In this document: positions 11,342 to 20,390 of the stretch, piece by piece
Numbering within the stretch: position 1 is the stretch's first letter
Layout: each line of letters opens with the position of its first letter
Source of the DNA: Theocolax elegans
Taxonomy: Eukaryota; Arthropoda; Insecta; Hymenoptera; Cerocephalidae
Reading direction: 5' to 3'
Length of the DNA: 64,000 bases
Assembly (NCBI GenBank): GCA_026168455.1
Contig: CM047429.1
Location: 39,168,066 to 39,232,065 of the forward strand
The notes under the pieces: generated by a model
Databases searched by the model: none
The model's input: the letters and a program-made list of their open reading frames with translations, nothing else
Told to the model about the DNA's origin: nothing
Translations under genes and position numbers: made by a program

Positions 11342-13055
11342 CAGCGGCGATGAGTGCTCCGGGCTTGTTCCTGGACGCATTCAACGCATGCATAAGAGGA
11401 GGTTGCTTCCCGGCCCAGTGGAAGACGCAGAGGCTGGTACTCCTACCAAAGGGAAACAAACCCCCGGAGGAGCCATCATCTTACCGCCCGCTCTGTCTAC
11501 TGGATATAGTTGGGAAGCTCCTGGAGCGGGTGATCTGCGCCAGGCTTGCAGAGGCCATCGGTCGGGCCGGAGACCTCTCCGACAACCAGTATGGCTTCCG
11601 AAAGGGTCGATCGACCATGGATGCTGTAGGCAGAGTTGTTGGCATAGCCACAAACGCCATCAATGCTGGTCGGAGTGCAAGGCGGATGTGTGCCATCATC
11701 ACCTTGGACATCCGGAATGCCTTGAACTCTGCCAGATGGGACGACATCATGCTGTCCCTGCAGCACTTCCAAGTGCCACTCTATCTCAGGGAGGTCACCT
11801 CGAGTTACCTGACTGACCGTACTCTGCTCTACGACACCGACGACAGTGTGCACTCCCACAACATCACGGGAGGCGTGCCGCAGGGTTCGGCCATTGGGCC
11901 CCTACTCTGGAACGTTGTCTATGACGGCCTGCTTAGGCAGCAACTTCCGGAGGGTGTCTCGATGGTGGCTTTCGCGGACGACGTGGCGCTAGTGGTGGTC
12001 GCAAAGAGTGTCGAAGAGATCGAATATCTCGGAGACGTCTCTATAGAAGTGGTCGCCACTTGGTTGAGAGACCACGGACTTAGGCTGGCGGCGGAAAAAA
12101 CGGAGGCGGTGCTCATCTCTCGCACAAAAAAGGAGAGGACCGCCACCTTCACGGTAGGTAAAGAACGGATACGGTCGGTGAAAACGTTGAAGTATTTAGG
12201 GGTCACACTAGACGCGCGGCTGTCGTTCAAACACCATCTCGCGAACGCAGGCTCAAAGGCGGCAAAGGTGGCCCGTGCGCTGGCGGGCATCATGCCCAAC
12301 ATCGGGGGACCCCAGCAACCGCGAAGGTCTCTCCTTGCCTCGGTGGTGAGCTCAGTAATTTTATACGGAGCTCCTATCTGGGCTGATGCCCTGAACAGGC
12401 ACAAGAGCTTTGATGCTCCGTGTCAGAGAGCCTGCAGGATAGCCGCGCTAAGGGTGGCCCGGGCGTACCGAACCGTATCTGACATTGCACTCTCGGTGAT
12501 CGCGGGGACCGCCCCCTTCGACCTCCTGGCAGCCGAGAGAGCTGAAAGACACCGTGAGGGTGGGCGACGCGTAGAAGAGAATCGCTGCTATAACCGATGG
12601 TCATTGCGGACCGTAGAGGAGTGGCAGCGGAGATGGGACTCAGCCAGGGACGGCCGCTGGACCTACCGTATCATCCCGCGGATCCGGGAGTGGGCGAGCA
12701 GGAAACACGGCTTCGTCAGTTTCCAGCTTACCCAGGTGTTGACCGGGCACGGATGCTTCCGTAGCTACCTATTTCGTATAGGGGTCTACGGCAGCGCAGA
12801 GTGCCCGGCTTGTCCAGGGGTGGACGAAGACGTGGAACACGTCCTCCTATGGTGTCCTCGTTTCAGGGAGGAACGGGACCAGTTTCAAGTCACTTGGAGC
12901 GGTCCCCTCACCCTGAGAGCATCGGGGCGTGCCTGCTTGACTCCCAGGAGGGATGGAACGCGGTAGTGACCCTCTGTACGTCCGTAGTGGACAGGCTGGG
13001 TCTCATCAGAAGAGAGGAGGAGAGAGGAGTTGCGATGGCAGCGGTAGTGGGCTAG
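11342..13055 (+). pseudogene. R1-clade ORF2: reverse transcriptase and C-terminal domain, truncated
   Basis: Homology starts at AAMSAPGLFLDAFNACIR. The upstream His/Thr-rich stretch is translated microsatellite. The RT domain keeps SSYRPLCLLDIVGK, NQYGFRKGRST, ITLDIRNALNSA, GGVPQGSAIGPLLWN and the catalytic MVAFADDVAL. The C-terminus has CPACPGVDEDVEHVLLWCPRF, a zinc-binding cluster. One C is missing in the run near 12911 compared with copy B (CTCACCCTGAG against CTCACCCCTGAG), which shifts the last 45 residues into another frame ending at 13055. The endonuclease is absent through 5' truncation. Confidence 0.9.
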
Positions 13056-13240
13056 TGTAGCCGTTGCCTCCCCCCGCGAAGTAATGCCTTGCGGCGGCTC
13101 CCGCGGGGGAATAAAGGTAAGGAAAGAGGTGGAGTTTTAGTGGGTATGCCTATCGACATCCTTCGGTAGGAGAGTCCCACACACGGGGAGTCTCGCATGG
13201 CTCCAGTCATGGTGCATTAAGCATTTCTCCACCTCTTCGG

Positions 13241-13282
<42 letters not shown>
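11342..13282 (+). mobile_element. R1-clade LINE copy A, 5'-truncated, inside an AC repeat
   Basis: Starts within the RT domain at ACAGCGGCGATGAG and ends in a 42-base poly(A) (13241-13282). The 14-bp CACATACTCGCACA on both sides marks the insertion exactly. The sequence is nearly identical to the 3' half of copy B (26.1-27.8 kb). The 5' truncation, A tail and target duplication are hallmarks of target-primed reverse transcription. Position within an AC array at both ends fits the microsatellite-specific branch of the R1 clade (Waldo/Mino-like families). Confidence 0.93.
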
Positions 13283-13283
<1 letters not shown>

Positions 13284-13305
13284 ACATACTCGCACAGACA
13301 CACGA

Positions 13306-13339
<34 letters not shown>

Positions 13340-13382
13340 TCATACAAGCACACAGACATACGCACACACACACACATGCACA
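13283..13382. repeat. (AC)n microsatellite between LINE copies A and B
   Basis: AC-rich array with scattered substitutions, starting with the second copy of the target duplication of copy A and ending where the 5' UTR of copy B starts (CCGTGCCGGG). Two LINEs of the same family therefore share one AC array. Confidence 0.9.
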
Positions 13383-13457
13383 CCCGTGCCGGGTTTGCTG
13401 GTCCCGCATCATGGCGCCTCCCCAGGTGGTGGATAGGGGAATGCTTTCCAGATATGG

Positions 13458-14899
13458 ATGGTACCGAAAAAATCAAATATTCGGGGCGAACCAAAACCAG
13501 ATAGGGGAAGGCACCCCGAAATTAAACCAAGTATGGATAGTGAGCTGAAAACAACACTACCCCAAGCGGGCATGGCAATCCTGTCTAATCCCGCCACTGA
13601 TTCCGATCGGGTGAAAGCCCCGGTGGTCAGTGCTGGTCCCACGGATTTTGGGGGGGACCAAACTCACACCGTGAAAATGGTAAGTGCTGCGGAGGTTGGT
13701 CACTCGGCCTCTGAAGCATCTAATGCTACGTGTGACCTGCCCTCGACTGGGATGTCGAGTGACGCTGACAGAGCTTTTCTCCGTCTGCGTGAGAAAATAG
13801 GCACCCTGGTGGAGTTTGTTCTTAACAAGAACAACATCCACAAAGAGCTGAAGAGTATGGCGAGAGCAACCAGCAGAGCTCTCAATGAATACGCGTGGGT
13901 GAACAGTGCTGTGTGTTCGACAACGCCGAAAATTAAAATGGCGGATGCGCGTAGGGATGTAACGTGCCAAACGTCGCCCATCTTCCGCGCTGAAGAGCGT
14001 CAAAAGAGGTAGGTGGAAAGGGAAAAGCCCTCACCACCTCAGCAACCCCCGGAGAAAAGGAAAAAGGGGTCGAAGCAGCCCACTAACAAAAATGGGCCAG
14101 CAGATGCTTCGCCATCCGTTCCTAAGACGGGTGGGAACCAGTCAAAGGTCCCTGACTGGGCCACAGTAGTGAAGAAGGGCAAGAAGAAGAAGAAGATGAA
14201 GAACAGCCAGCCGAAGCAGCATGAAGAACAGCAGAAACGTGTCAGCAAACCGGCCAAAGGCACGGCAGAGCCTAAGGCCGGAGTAAGACCCCCACGCCCA
14301 GATGCCATCAAGATCAAGACATCTAGCGGGGGCTCTTCCTACGCTGACATTCTCCGGAAGGTCAAGGCTGCACCGGAACTAAAGGCACTAGGAGAACGGG
14401 TCACGCGTATCAGGCGCACCAGGGCTGGAGAGCTCCTCCTCGAACTGGGGCGACCCGGAACGGAAACGGCGGAGCTGAGGACAGTGGTCTCGTCCACCCT
14501 GAGCGGGTCAGCAGAGGTCCAGCTGCAACAACGGAGGTGGCCGCAGCGATTGCGGCAAAGATCGGGCCAAATGTGGTATCCCCGGATAATATTAAAACCA
14601 GGGGGTCCTACAGTGGCACCCTAGCTGCGACCATCCAGCTTCCGGCAGTAGCAGCCAAAAAACTGCTGCAAGACGAGAAGCTCCGGATCGAATGCGTCAA
14701 TTGCAGAGTTTGACTGCGAGAGGTAGCCTCGCGCTGCTACCGATGCCACGAATCGGGACACATCGCGAGGGAGTGCACGAGCGCAGTCGACTGGTCAGCG
14801 CAATGCTATCGGTGCGGCCAAGAGGGCTACAAAGCAGTGGACTGCGAGGCCAAAGCCAAGACCTCGCAAGAGGAAGGAGCACACATCAAAAATGATTAA
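13458..14899 (+). pseudogene. R1-clade ORF1 (gag-like nucleic-acid-binding protein), two breaks
   Basis: ATG at 13458 (MVPKKSNIRGEPKP), with an alternative out-of-frame ATG at 13454 rejected. The protein is basic and Lys-rich in its middle part (KKGKKKKKMKN). An in-frame TAG at 14010-14012 interrupts it. The frame then stays open to about 14525, where a frame change carries the signal into a third stretch, with a TGA near 14710. The end holds two zinc knuckles, CYRCHESGHIAREC and CYRCGQEGYKAVDC, the second with Tyr replacing His as in copy C. The ORF1 TAA (14897-14899) overlaps the ORF2 ATG (14892-14894), suggesting coupled translation in the parent element. Confidence 0.8.
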
Positions 14900-15455
14900 G
14901 GTTCTCCAAATAAATCTCAACCACTGCGCTGTGGCCCAGGACTTGCTGTCCCAGCTGGTCAGAGAGGAGAGAGCAGACGTAGCGATCATCAGCGAGGAGT
15001 TCCGGGATCTCGAGAAGTCGAACTGGGTAAGGGATGCCACGGGCAAGGCGGCCATCTGGGTATGTGGAAATATACACATCTCCAGAAAGATGGTCGCCCT
15101 CCTTCCCAGCTTCACCTGGGTGGAGGTGGTGGGGGTACGCATGTACAGCTGCTACTTTCCGTCCAGCGATTCCACCGAGGACTTTGCGAGATCTCTGGAT
15201 GCAGTCATCACCAGTGCTCGGTCCTCACAGCTACCGGCGACTTGGGCGACGGACTGGGGCAGCGCCAAGACCAACGCGCGTGGTCGCGCACTTCTCGAGG
15301 CGTTCGCTCTACTGGGACTGGAGATCACTAACACAGGGACAACCCCCACTTTCACCAAAGCCGGCAAGTTATCCATAGTCGACTTCACCTTCGTCGATCC
15401 TAGATTGATGGGGGGAGGGGGACTCAGCTGGAAAGTTAATGATCGTTACACGGGT
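14892..15455 (+). pseudogene. R1-clade ORF2 5' part: APE-like endonuclease lacking its GDFN motif
   Basis: Begins MIKVLQINLNHCAVAQDLL, the conserved endonuclease N-terminus, with the catalytic Glu in ISEEFRD. Compared with copy C, residues around VVIGGNFN are missing (QLPATWATDW in their place), so the D-x-N catalytic motif is gone. The domain continues through EITNTGTTPTFTKAGK and IVDFTFVDPRL to NDRYTG, where the nested insertion begins. The open frame running on to 15599 is insert sequence and not part of the protein. The protein would resume at 25441. Confidence 0.85.
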
Positions 15456-15477
15456 AAAAAAAAAAAAAAAAAAAAAA
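15456..15477. repeat. Poly(A) run at the left edge of the nested insertion
   Basis: Twenty-two A residues directly after the left copy of the 11-bp duplication. A tail at this side does not fit a simple plus-strand LINE insertion, whose tail would be on the right, nor a minus-strand one, which would show T here. Its origin is unresolved. Confidence 0.8.
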
Positions 15478-16586
15478 CCGAGCTAGATCGATGCCGAACG
15501 CATCGATCATTGCCGCCGTACCTCGCCTCTGGCATACCGGCGGTCGTCCTTGTCACGTCTCTTTTGCTACGTACTTGTCTTCCTTATCGTAGACTGTGAC
15601 GGTTTTTGGACTACGGAACTTTCCAGAGTTCGCATTTGTCTTTTCCTTTTCTTGCGATTCAACTCTTTCTACGTTCTCTCTTGTGCTTCGGTTTTATTTT
15701 TTATTTTTTATTCCTTTTTACTTTATTTTTCTTTCCTTTCTATTTTTGGGGAACTAGGGACTAGGACTTCCTACTCTTCCTACTTCTTTCTTCTCTCTTC
15801 TTTGTCTTCCTACTCTTCCCTCTTACACTTCGATCTATTACTTATATTCGGGTTTTGCCTGACATGACACTCACTTATACTACTGAATATTTTTATTTTC
15901 GTTTCCCTGACATGAGCACGTGGTTTTATTGGCTAGGTCCATTGGCAGTATGTTAGTGCTTCTTAAGGAGGTCACGAAAGTCTAGTATAAAATCTGTCTC
16001 ATTTTAATATTGAGGGCGCTGTCATCGATTCTTTATACTATACCCGATATCCTAATACACTCTTTGCAGTTGCTATATTCTTCTCTCTTCCTAATGTCTT
16101 CCTTCTTCTTTCTTCTTCCAACCTACTTTGTTTCTTATTTTCCTCTATCTACTTTTGTAAAAGAAGGAGTTCTTACCTAGCGTCCATTCATTCTCCCTGA
16201 CTTTCATACCCTTTCACACTATCTTTCAAACTTTGTCTTTCATCTCCATTCTTTCTTCTTTCTCTCCACTGCCATTTTTCCTCTTTCAGCGTCATTCATT
16301 CTCGTCATTTATATTCTTTCTAATAGAATGTGTTAGTATACCTATTGTCTAGTATGATAAGCTATCTTGATTACCTCTGTATCTATTTCCTTTCCTATTC
16401 CTCCATTTGTTAGTTACAATGGAAATCTTTCTAACTTAACTACTTTCATTCCCTTCTCACTTATGCTTTTCCTTTTTCTCTCTCTTTTTCTCTTGTCTAT
16501 CTACTTTCTGGAATATTATCTATCCCTAACCTACTCACTCGGGTTCGAGCTCGATTGCGAAAACACGCGGCCTCGTTTTTAAGTTA
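15478..16586 (+). other. Pyrimidine-rich region, probable 5' UTR of LINE E
   Basis: The plus strand is very rich in C and T (CTTCTTTCTTCTCTCTTC-type runs) from about 15620 to 16540. Short open frames within it are low-complexity Phe/Leu/Ser and are not credible genes. It lies directly upstream of the ORF1 remnant of E, so it may be that element's 5' UTR. The exact 5' end is not defined. Confidence 0.45.
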
Positions 16587-16943
16587 GTGTCCCCCTCGGT
16601 TCGCGATGCGGTTATGGCACGCAGCAGCAGGCTTGGTGGGCTTAATGCCCAAGATATTACTAAAATGGGCGGAACAGCGAGCGTGTACATTCGGCCCATA
16701 TGGCCAAAATCCGTCCACGCATTATGGTCACGGGCGCTGCGCGAGTCTCAGCGGCTGCATTATGCTAGGCTGATAGTGCGTGACTTGCATGTTTTTATCA
16801 GGGAAACGAGAGAGAGCCCTTTAATAAAGGTGGACGCGACCACAGATTTTAACAGTTTTAGACCAGTGACACCTTCTAATAATAGTAATATGCGCAACGA
16901 GAACGGCAATATTTTAAACCCTAACCTCAACACTAATGCATGA
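16587..16943 (+). CDS. LINE E ORF1 C-terminal remnant
   Basis: An open frame of 118 codons with a basic helical-looking core (IRPIWPKSVHALWSRALRES and LIVRDLHVFIRE) and an Asn-rich tail. It lacks zinc knuckles. Position and style fit the end of a CR1-like ORF1, an RNA-binding chaperone-type protein, but I recognise no domain with certainty. It ends in a single TGA (16941-16943), and ORF2 continues directly in the same frame. The start is arbitrary because the N-terminal part appears lost or lies in the pyrimidine-rich leader. Confidence 0.5.
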   Translation: MSPSVRDAVMARSSRLGGLNAQDITKMGGTASVYIRPIWPKSVHALWSRALRESQRLHYARLIVRDLHVFIRETRESPLIKVDATTDFNSFRPVTPSNNSNMRNENGNILNPNLNTNA

Positions 16944-19931
16944 CTCATTTTAAGCAGCGATAATTTTAGTATCTTTCATGTCAATATTAACCGCATAAAA
17001 CCGCATTTCACTTCACTGGAAGCACTCGTATACCCGTGCTCGTATGACGTTATAGCGATAACGGAGACATTCCTCACACCGCTTGACGCGTCAGATATTG
17101 TCACACTACATAACTATAATTTCTTGAGACTTGATCGCATTGGCAGAGGTGGTGGTGGTGTGGGGATTTATGTCCGCGACATTTATAAGGTTAAAGTGAT
17201 TGGACAGTCGGACTCGGTATTCGATAATACGCCTGAATTTTTGATTTTAGAAATTTCATGTAACCTGTTCAAATTACTTATGTGCGTTGTATACAGGCGA
17301 CCGGGTGCGGCACTACCGCTGATATTCTTCGATACGCTGTCCGAGTTGCTTCCGTCGTATGAGCACGTGGTCGTGACGGGAGACTTTAATATCAACCTTG
17401 GTCGAGCCAGTACGGGGGTGGACTACCTGCTCACGCGACTGGAGGAACTTAACCTCAAAGTGGTTCCCTCTGACGCGACTCATCATGCGCACTGTGCGGG
17501 CTATATGTCACACACATGGCTGGACCTGTTCATGCTGCGCGAGGATTCAACATATAACAGATATATTAAATCGGACACGCCCTTTCTGGCTGATTCGGGT
17601 CATGACTCGATTCTCCTATTCATTAACCTGTCGAGACCGAGAAGGCGTCCGAACATTATCACTTCGCGCAGTTTGGACACGGTAAACCAGTCGCAGCTCT
17701 GTGAAATTTTTAGTGCGTGCTACTCAGGCTCCCTAACACCGTCCTCCCCGCACAATGGCTTGAGCCCACGCGGCGTATTAGATGGCGGTAGCTTAGACTC
17801 TGTAGTCGACGACTTTGACACCGCGCTAATCCAGTCTTTTAAGCGAGTGGCCCCATTAAAATCGCGCATGTTATCCGCCAAATGCAAGCCGTGGCTCACG
17901 CCGGAGGTGGGGAGGATGATCAGGGAAAAGAAGAGAGCGTTCCGCACCGCCAAGTTGTCTAATAGGGCAGACGATTTTCAGAGGTATCGACATCTGCGTA
18001 GCGTGGCATCGAATGCACTGGAGTCTGCTAAGTTTAAATTTATTAACTGTGAATTGAATGCGGCATCTGATCCCAGATCCAGATGGCGCGTTCTGCGAAA
18101 ATTTGGCGTTTCGGGACGCTCAAGGCCTTCGCCTACGGCCCTGTTCTCCCTGGATGACCTTAACGAGCATTACGCGGCCGTCTCACGAAGCTCTAATCCC
18201 TTATCGGAACATGTACTGGCTGATGTCATAGCCTTCGCGCCGATAAACACCCTGTCGCGATTTTCTTTCGAGCGAGTAACGGTCGCGCATGTTCGTCGGG
18301 CTCTGGGGCGTGCAACCTCGCGGGCCTTGGGAGCTGATGGACTTTCTGTCCCGATGCTAAAGCTGGCGAGCCCATGTGTGGCGGGTATCCTCGCTGGCAT
18401 CTTTGATGCCTCGCTTCAGTCTGGCTGGTTTCCCTCAGAATGGAAGAAAGCGCTGTTGTATCCACTGGCTAAAACTAATACATGCAATGCAATGGCCGAC
18501 ACCAGACCAATAGCGCGACTGAGCGAGGTGTCCAAGCTGCTAGAGAGGATAGTTCATGACCAGCTTACAGGATATCTTGAGGAACATGAGCTGCTCTCAC
18601 CGAGACAGGCTGGATTCCGCCACGGTCATAGTACTCAGACTGCGCTGCTCGGGGTGCTCGAGGACGTACGTAGGGGTATTGATCGACGCATGGTTACGCT
18701 TTTGGTCCTTTTTGATTTTTCTAAGGCGTTCGATACGGTACCTCATGGTGCGCTCCTTCGTAAGCTCAGAGCAGTCGGTTGCAATGATAACGCGGTGGAG
18801 TGGTTTTACTCCTACTTACGGGGCCGCACGCAGGCCGTCGAGGGCGATGGGGGCGAACGTTCTGGATGGGCCACTGTCCAGGCGGGCGTTCCCCAGGGTA
18901 GTGTTTTGGGCCCCCTTTTGTTCTCAGTTTTTATCGACGATCTGCCTGCGGCTCTGGAGTACTCGAGTCACATGATTTTCGCGGACGACACACAAATGTA
19001 TTACTCATTTCCGCCGGCGGAGTTCAGCCAGGCGGTGGGGCGGGTGTCGCGCGACGCTAGTGCGATCGCGGATTGGGCATTGAGGAATGGTCTGACATTA
19101 AATGTAAGCAAGACAAAAGTACTGCTGCTAGGTAGCCAAAAATTTATCTCTCGCTTCGACCTATCCAGTCTGGAAAGGGTAATTGTAAACGGAATACCTT
19201 TGCCATATGAGAACTCTGTTAAGTCGTTAGGTCTATGGGTCACTCCAACTCTCGATTGGGCCAAACATGTCCTTTCTATTTCCCAGAAGGTACATGGCGT
19301 GCTTCACACGCTTAGGTTCTACAGGCGTGCGCTGTCCAGAGAATCGCGGAAGGCTCTGGTCGAGAGCTTGGTCTGGCCCCATTTCGATTATGCCTGTGCG
19401 GTGTACGATGACGTGGATCGTACACGTGACCTCAAACTGCAGCGTCTACTTAACGCCTGCGTACGCTTCGTCTGGGGCAATATTCCCAGGAGAGCACACG
19501 TTACGCCCTTTAGGTTGGAGTTGGGCTGGCTGTCGGTTGGGCTACGGAGGTCCTACCTTGCTGGCTCCCTAGCATACAAGGTCATCGCAACTGCTACACC
19601 CTCTTACCTTCATCAACATTTCACTCTGTCCAGCTCCCGTCCAGACGTCCGCATTTCTTCCCGTAACCAATACCGACCCCTAACGTATCACCCGCCCCGC
19701 ACTGAAGCGCTCAATACATCCTTCCTCATAACAGCCTCTAAACTCCTCAATAACTTTCATAACCTGGATTTTACCCTGCATGGCCTCGGTGCATTCCAAA
19801 GTCAGCTCAGGGGGTACCTGACCGGGCTCGATCGGCAAGCGTGGGCGGATCGTGTGCTTGAGGAGGGATTGAGCGAACCTGTCGTTCCGTCATGGCAGAC
19901 TGCACAGCGTGGGGATGTGTTGCGTGCGTAA
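16944..19931 (+). CDS. LINE E ORF2: endonuclease-reverse transcriptase, open
   Basis: About 995 codons. The first ATG is at 17124, but the conserved endonuclease start (FSIFHVNINRIKPH) and its catalytic Glu (IAITET) lie upstream, so translation in the living element must begin before that ATG or read through the ORF1 stop. Endonuclease: VVTGDFNINL (D-x-N) and LADSGHDSILL. RT: IARLSEVSKLLERIV, QAGFRHGHSTQTALL, LFDFSKAFDTVPH, AGVPQGSVLGPLLF, catalytic MIFADDTQMY, then a long thumb and C-terminal region without RNase H or zinc cluster. No stop or frameshift was seen, making this one of the best-preserved LINE frames here. Confidence 0.9.
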   Translation, partial: LILSSDNFSIFHVNINRIKPHFTSLEALVYPCSYDVIAITETFLTPLDASDIVTLHNYNFLRLDRIGRGGGGVGIYVRDIYKVKVIGQSDSVFDNTPEFLILEISCNLFKLLMCVVYRRPGAALPLIFFDTLSELLPSYEHVVVTGDFNINLGRASTGVDYLLTRLEELNLKVVPSDATHHAHCAGYMSHTWLDLFMLREDSTYNRYIKSDTPFLADSGHDSILLFINLSRPRRRPNIITSRSLDTVNQSQLCEIFSACYSGSLTPSSPHNGLSPRGVLDGGSLDSVVDDFDTALIQSFKRVAPLKSRMLSAKCKPWLTPEVGRMIREKKRAFRTAKLSNRADDFQRYRHLRSVASNALESAKFKFINCELNAASDPRSRWRVLRKFGVSGRSRPSPTALFSLDDLNEHYAAVSRSSNPLSEHVLADVIAFAPINTLSRFSFERVTVAHVRRALGRATSRALGADGLSVPMLKLASPCVAGILAGIFDASLQSGWFPSEWKKALLYPLAKTNTCNAMADTRPIARLSEVSKLLERIVHDQLTGYLEEHELLSPRQAGFRHGHSTQTALLGVLEDVRRGIDRRMVTLLVLFDFSKAFDTVPHGALLRKLRAVGCNDNAVEWFYSYLRGRTQAVEGDGGERSGWATVQAGVPQGSVLGPLLFSVFIDDLPAALEYSSHMIFADDTQMYYSFPPAEFSQAVGRVSRDASAIADWALRNGLTLNVSKTKVLLLGSQKFISRFDLSSLERVIVNGIPLPYENSVKSLGLWVTPTLDWAKHVLSISQKVHGVLHTLRFYRRALSRESRKALVESLVWPHFDYACAVYDDVDRTRDLKLQRLLNACVRFVWGNIPRRAHVTPFRLELGWLSVGLRRSYLAGSLAYKVIATATPSYLHQHFTLSSSRPDVRISSRNQYRPLTYHPPRTEALNTSFLITASKLLNNFHNLDFTLHGLGAFQSQLRGYLTGLDRQAWADRVLEEGLSEPVVPSWQTAQRGDVLRA

Positions 19932-20390
19932 CTCTATGGCAAATGCTGTATTGCCTACAAACTGCTATTTATTATTATTAATATTAATTTTAATGCGTCT
20001 TGTAATTATGTAACTTTATTTTATATGCGTGAACGTGGTCAGATGGACCGCAGCTGATGCCAAAGCTTGCAATACTACTGTTGCTGTCGATTATTGTTAT
20101 TGATGATGTAAGATTCTTACCGTTTCCATTGTTGTCACAACTGTTACTGTTACTATTATTACTGTTACTACTATTATTATTGTCGTTTTATTTTATTTAT
20201 TATAATTAAATGTATCAATCATGTGCAATAAGATGTTACGTCCACATTGCTGTGAATTATGCCAAAACGCTCCATAGTATGTTATATTGTATTCTATGCT
20301 GTATCATGTTGATTTTTCATGTATATTTACTTGATTAGTGCTACCATAGGGATTGTTCCCCGTAGCCCAATAAATAAATCAATCAATCAA
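19932..20390 (+). other. LINE E 3' UTR and (AATC)-type tail
   Basis: Non-coding. Contains an interrupted ATT/ACT trinucleotide run near 20130-20200 and ends CCCAATAAATAAATCAATCAATCA. The tail repeat abuts the stop codon of LINE D at 20391. Confidence 0.7.

Larger units (their letters stand above)
13383..15455 (+). mobile_element. R1-clade LINE copy B, 5' half
   Basis: Contains the 5' UTR, ORF1 and the ORF2 endonuclease. It stops abruptly after GTTACACGGGT (15445-15455) inside ORF2. The same 11 bases occur at 25441-25451, where the missing remainder of ORF2 resumes. I read 13383-15455 plus 25441-27853 as one near-full-length element split by a nested insertion. Confidence 0.85.
15478..20390 (+). 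mobile_element. CR1/L2-like non-LTR retrotransposon E (plus strand)
   Basis: Holds an ORF1 remnant, a nearly intact ORF2 with endonuclease and RT but no RNase H, a long 3' UTR (19932-20390) and a tail of AATAAATAAATCAATCAATCA. The protein motifs place it in the CR1/Jockey-like group. I cannot assign the exact family. It lies within the gap of R1 copy B and meets LINE D tail to tail at 20390/20391. Confidence 0.8.

Noticed and set aside
13137..13494. Minus-strand frames rich in Cys/Val and Phe runs
   Set aside because: Translation of (CA)n and poly(A). No independent coding evidence.
15456..15599. Continuation of the copy B ORF2 frame past 15455
   Set aside because: The sequence after the poly(A) is foreign insert. 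The homologous continuation is at 25441.
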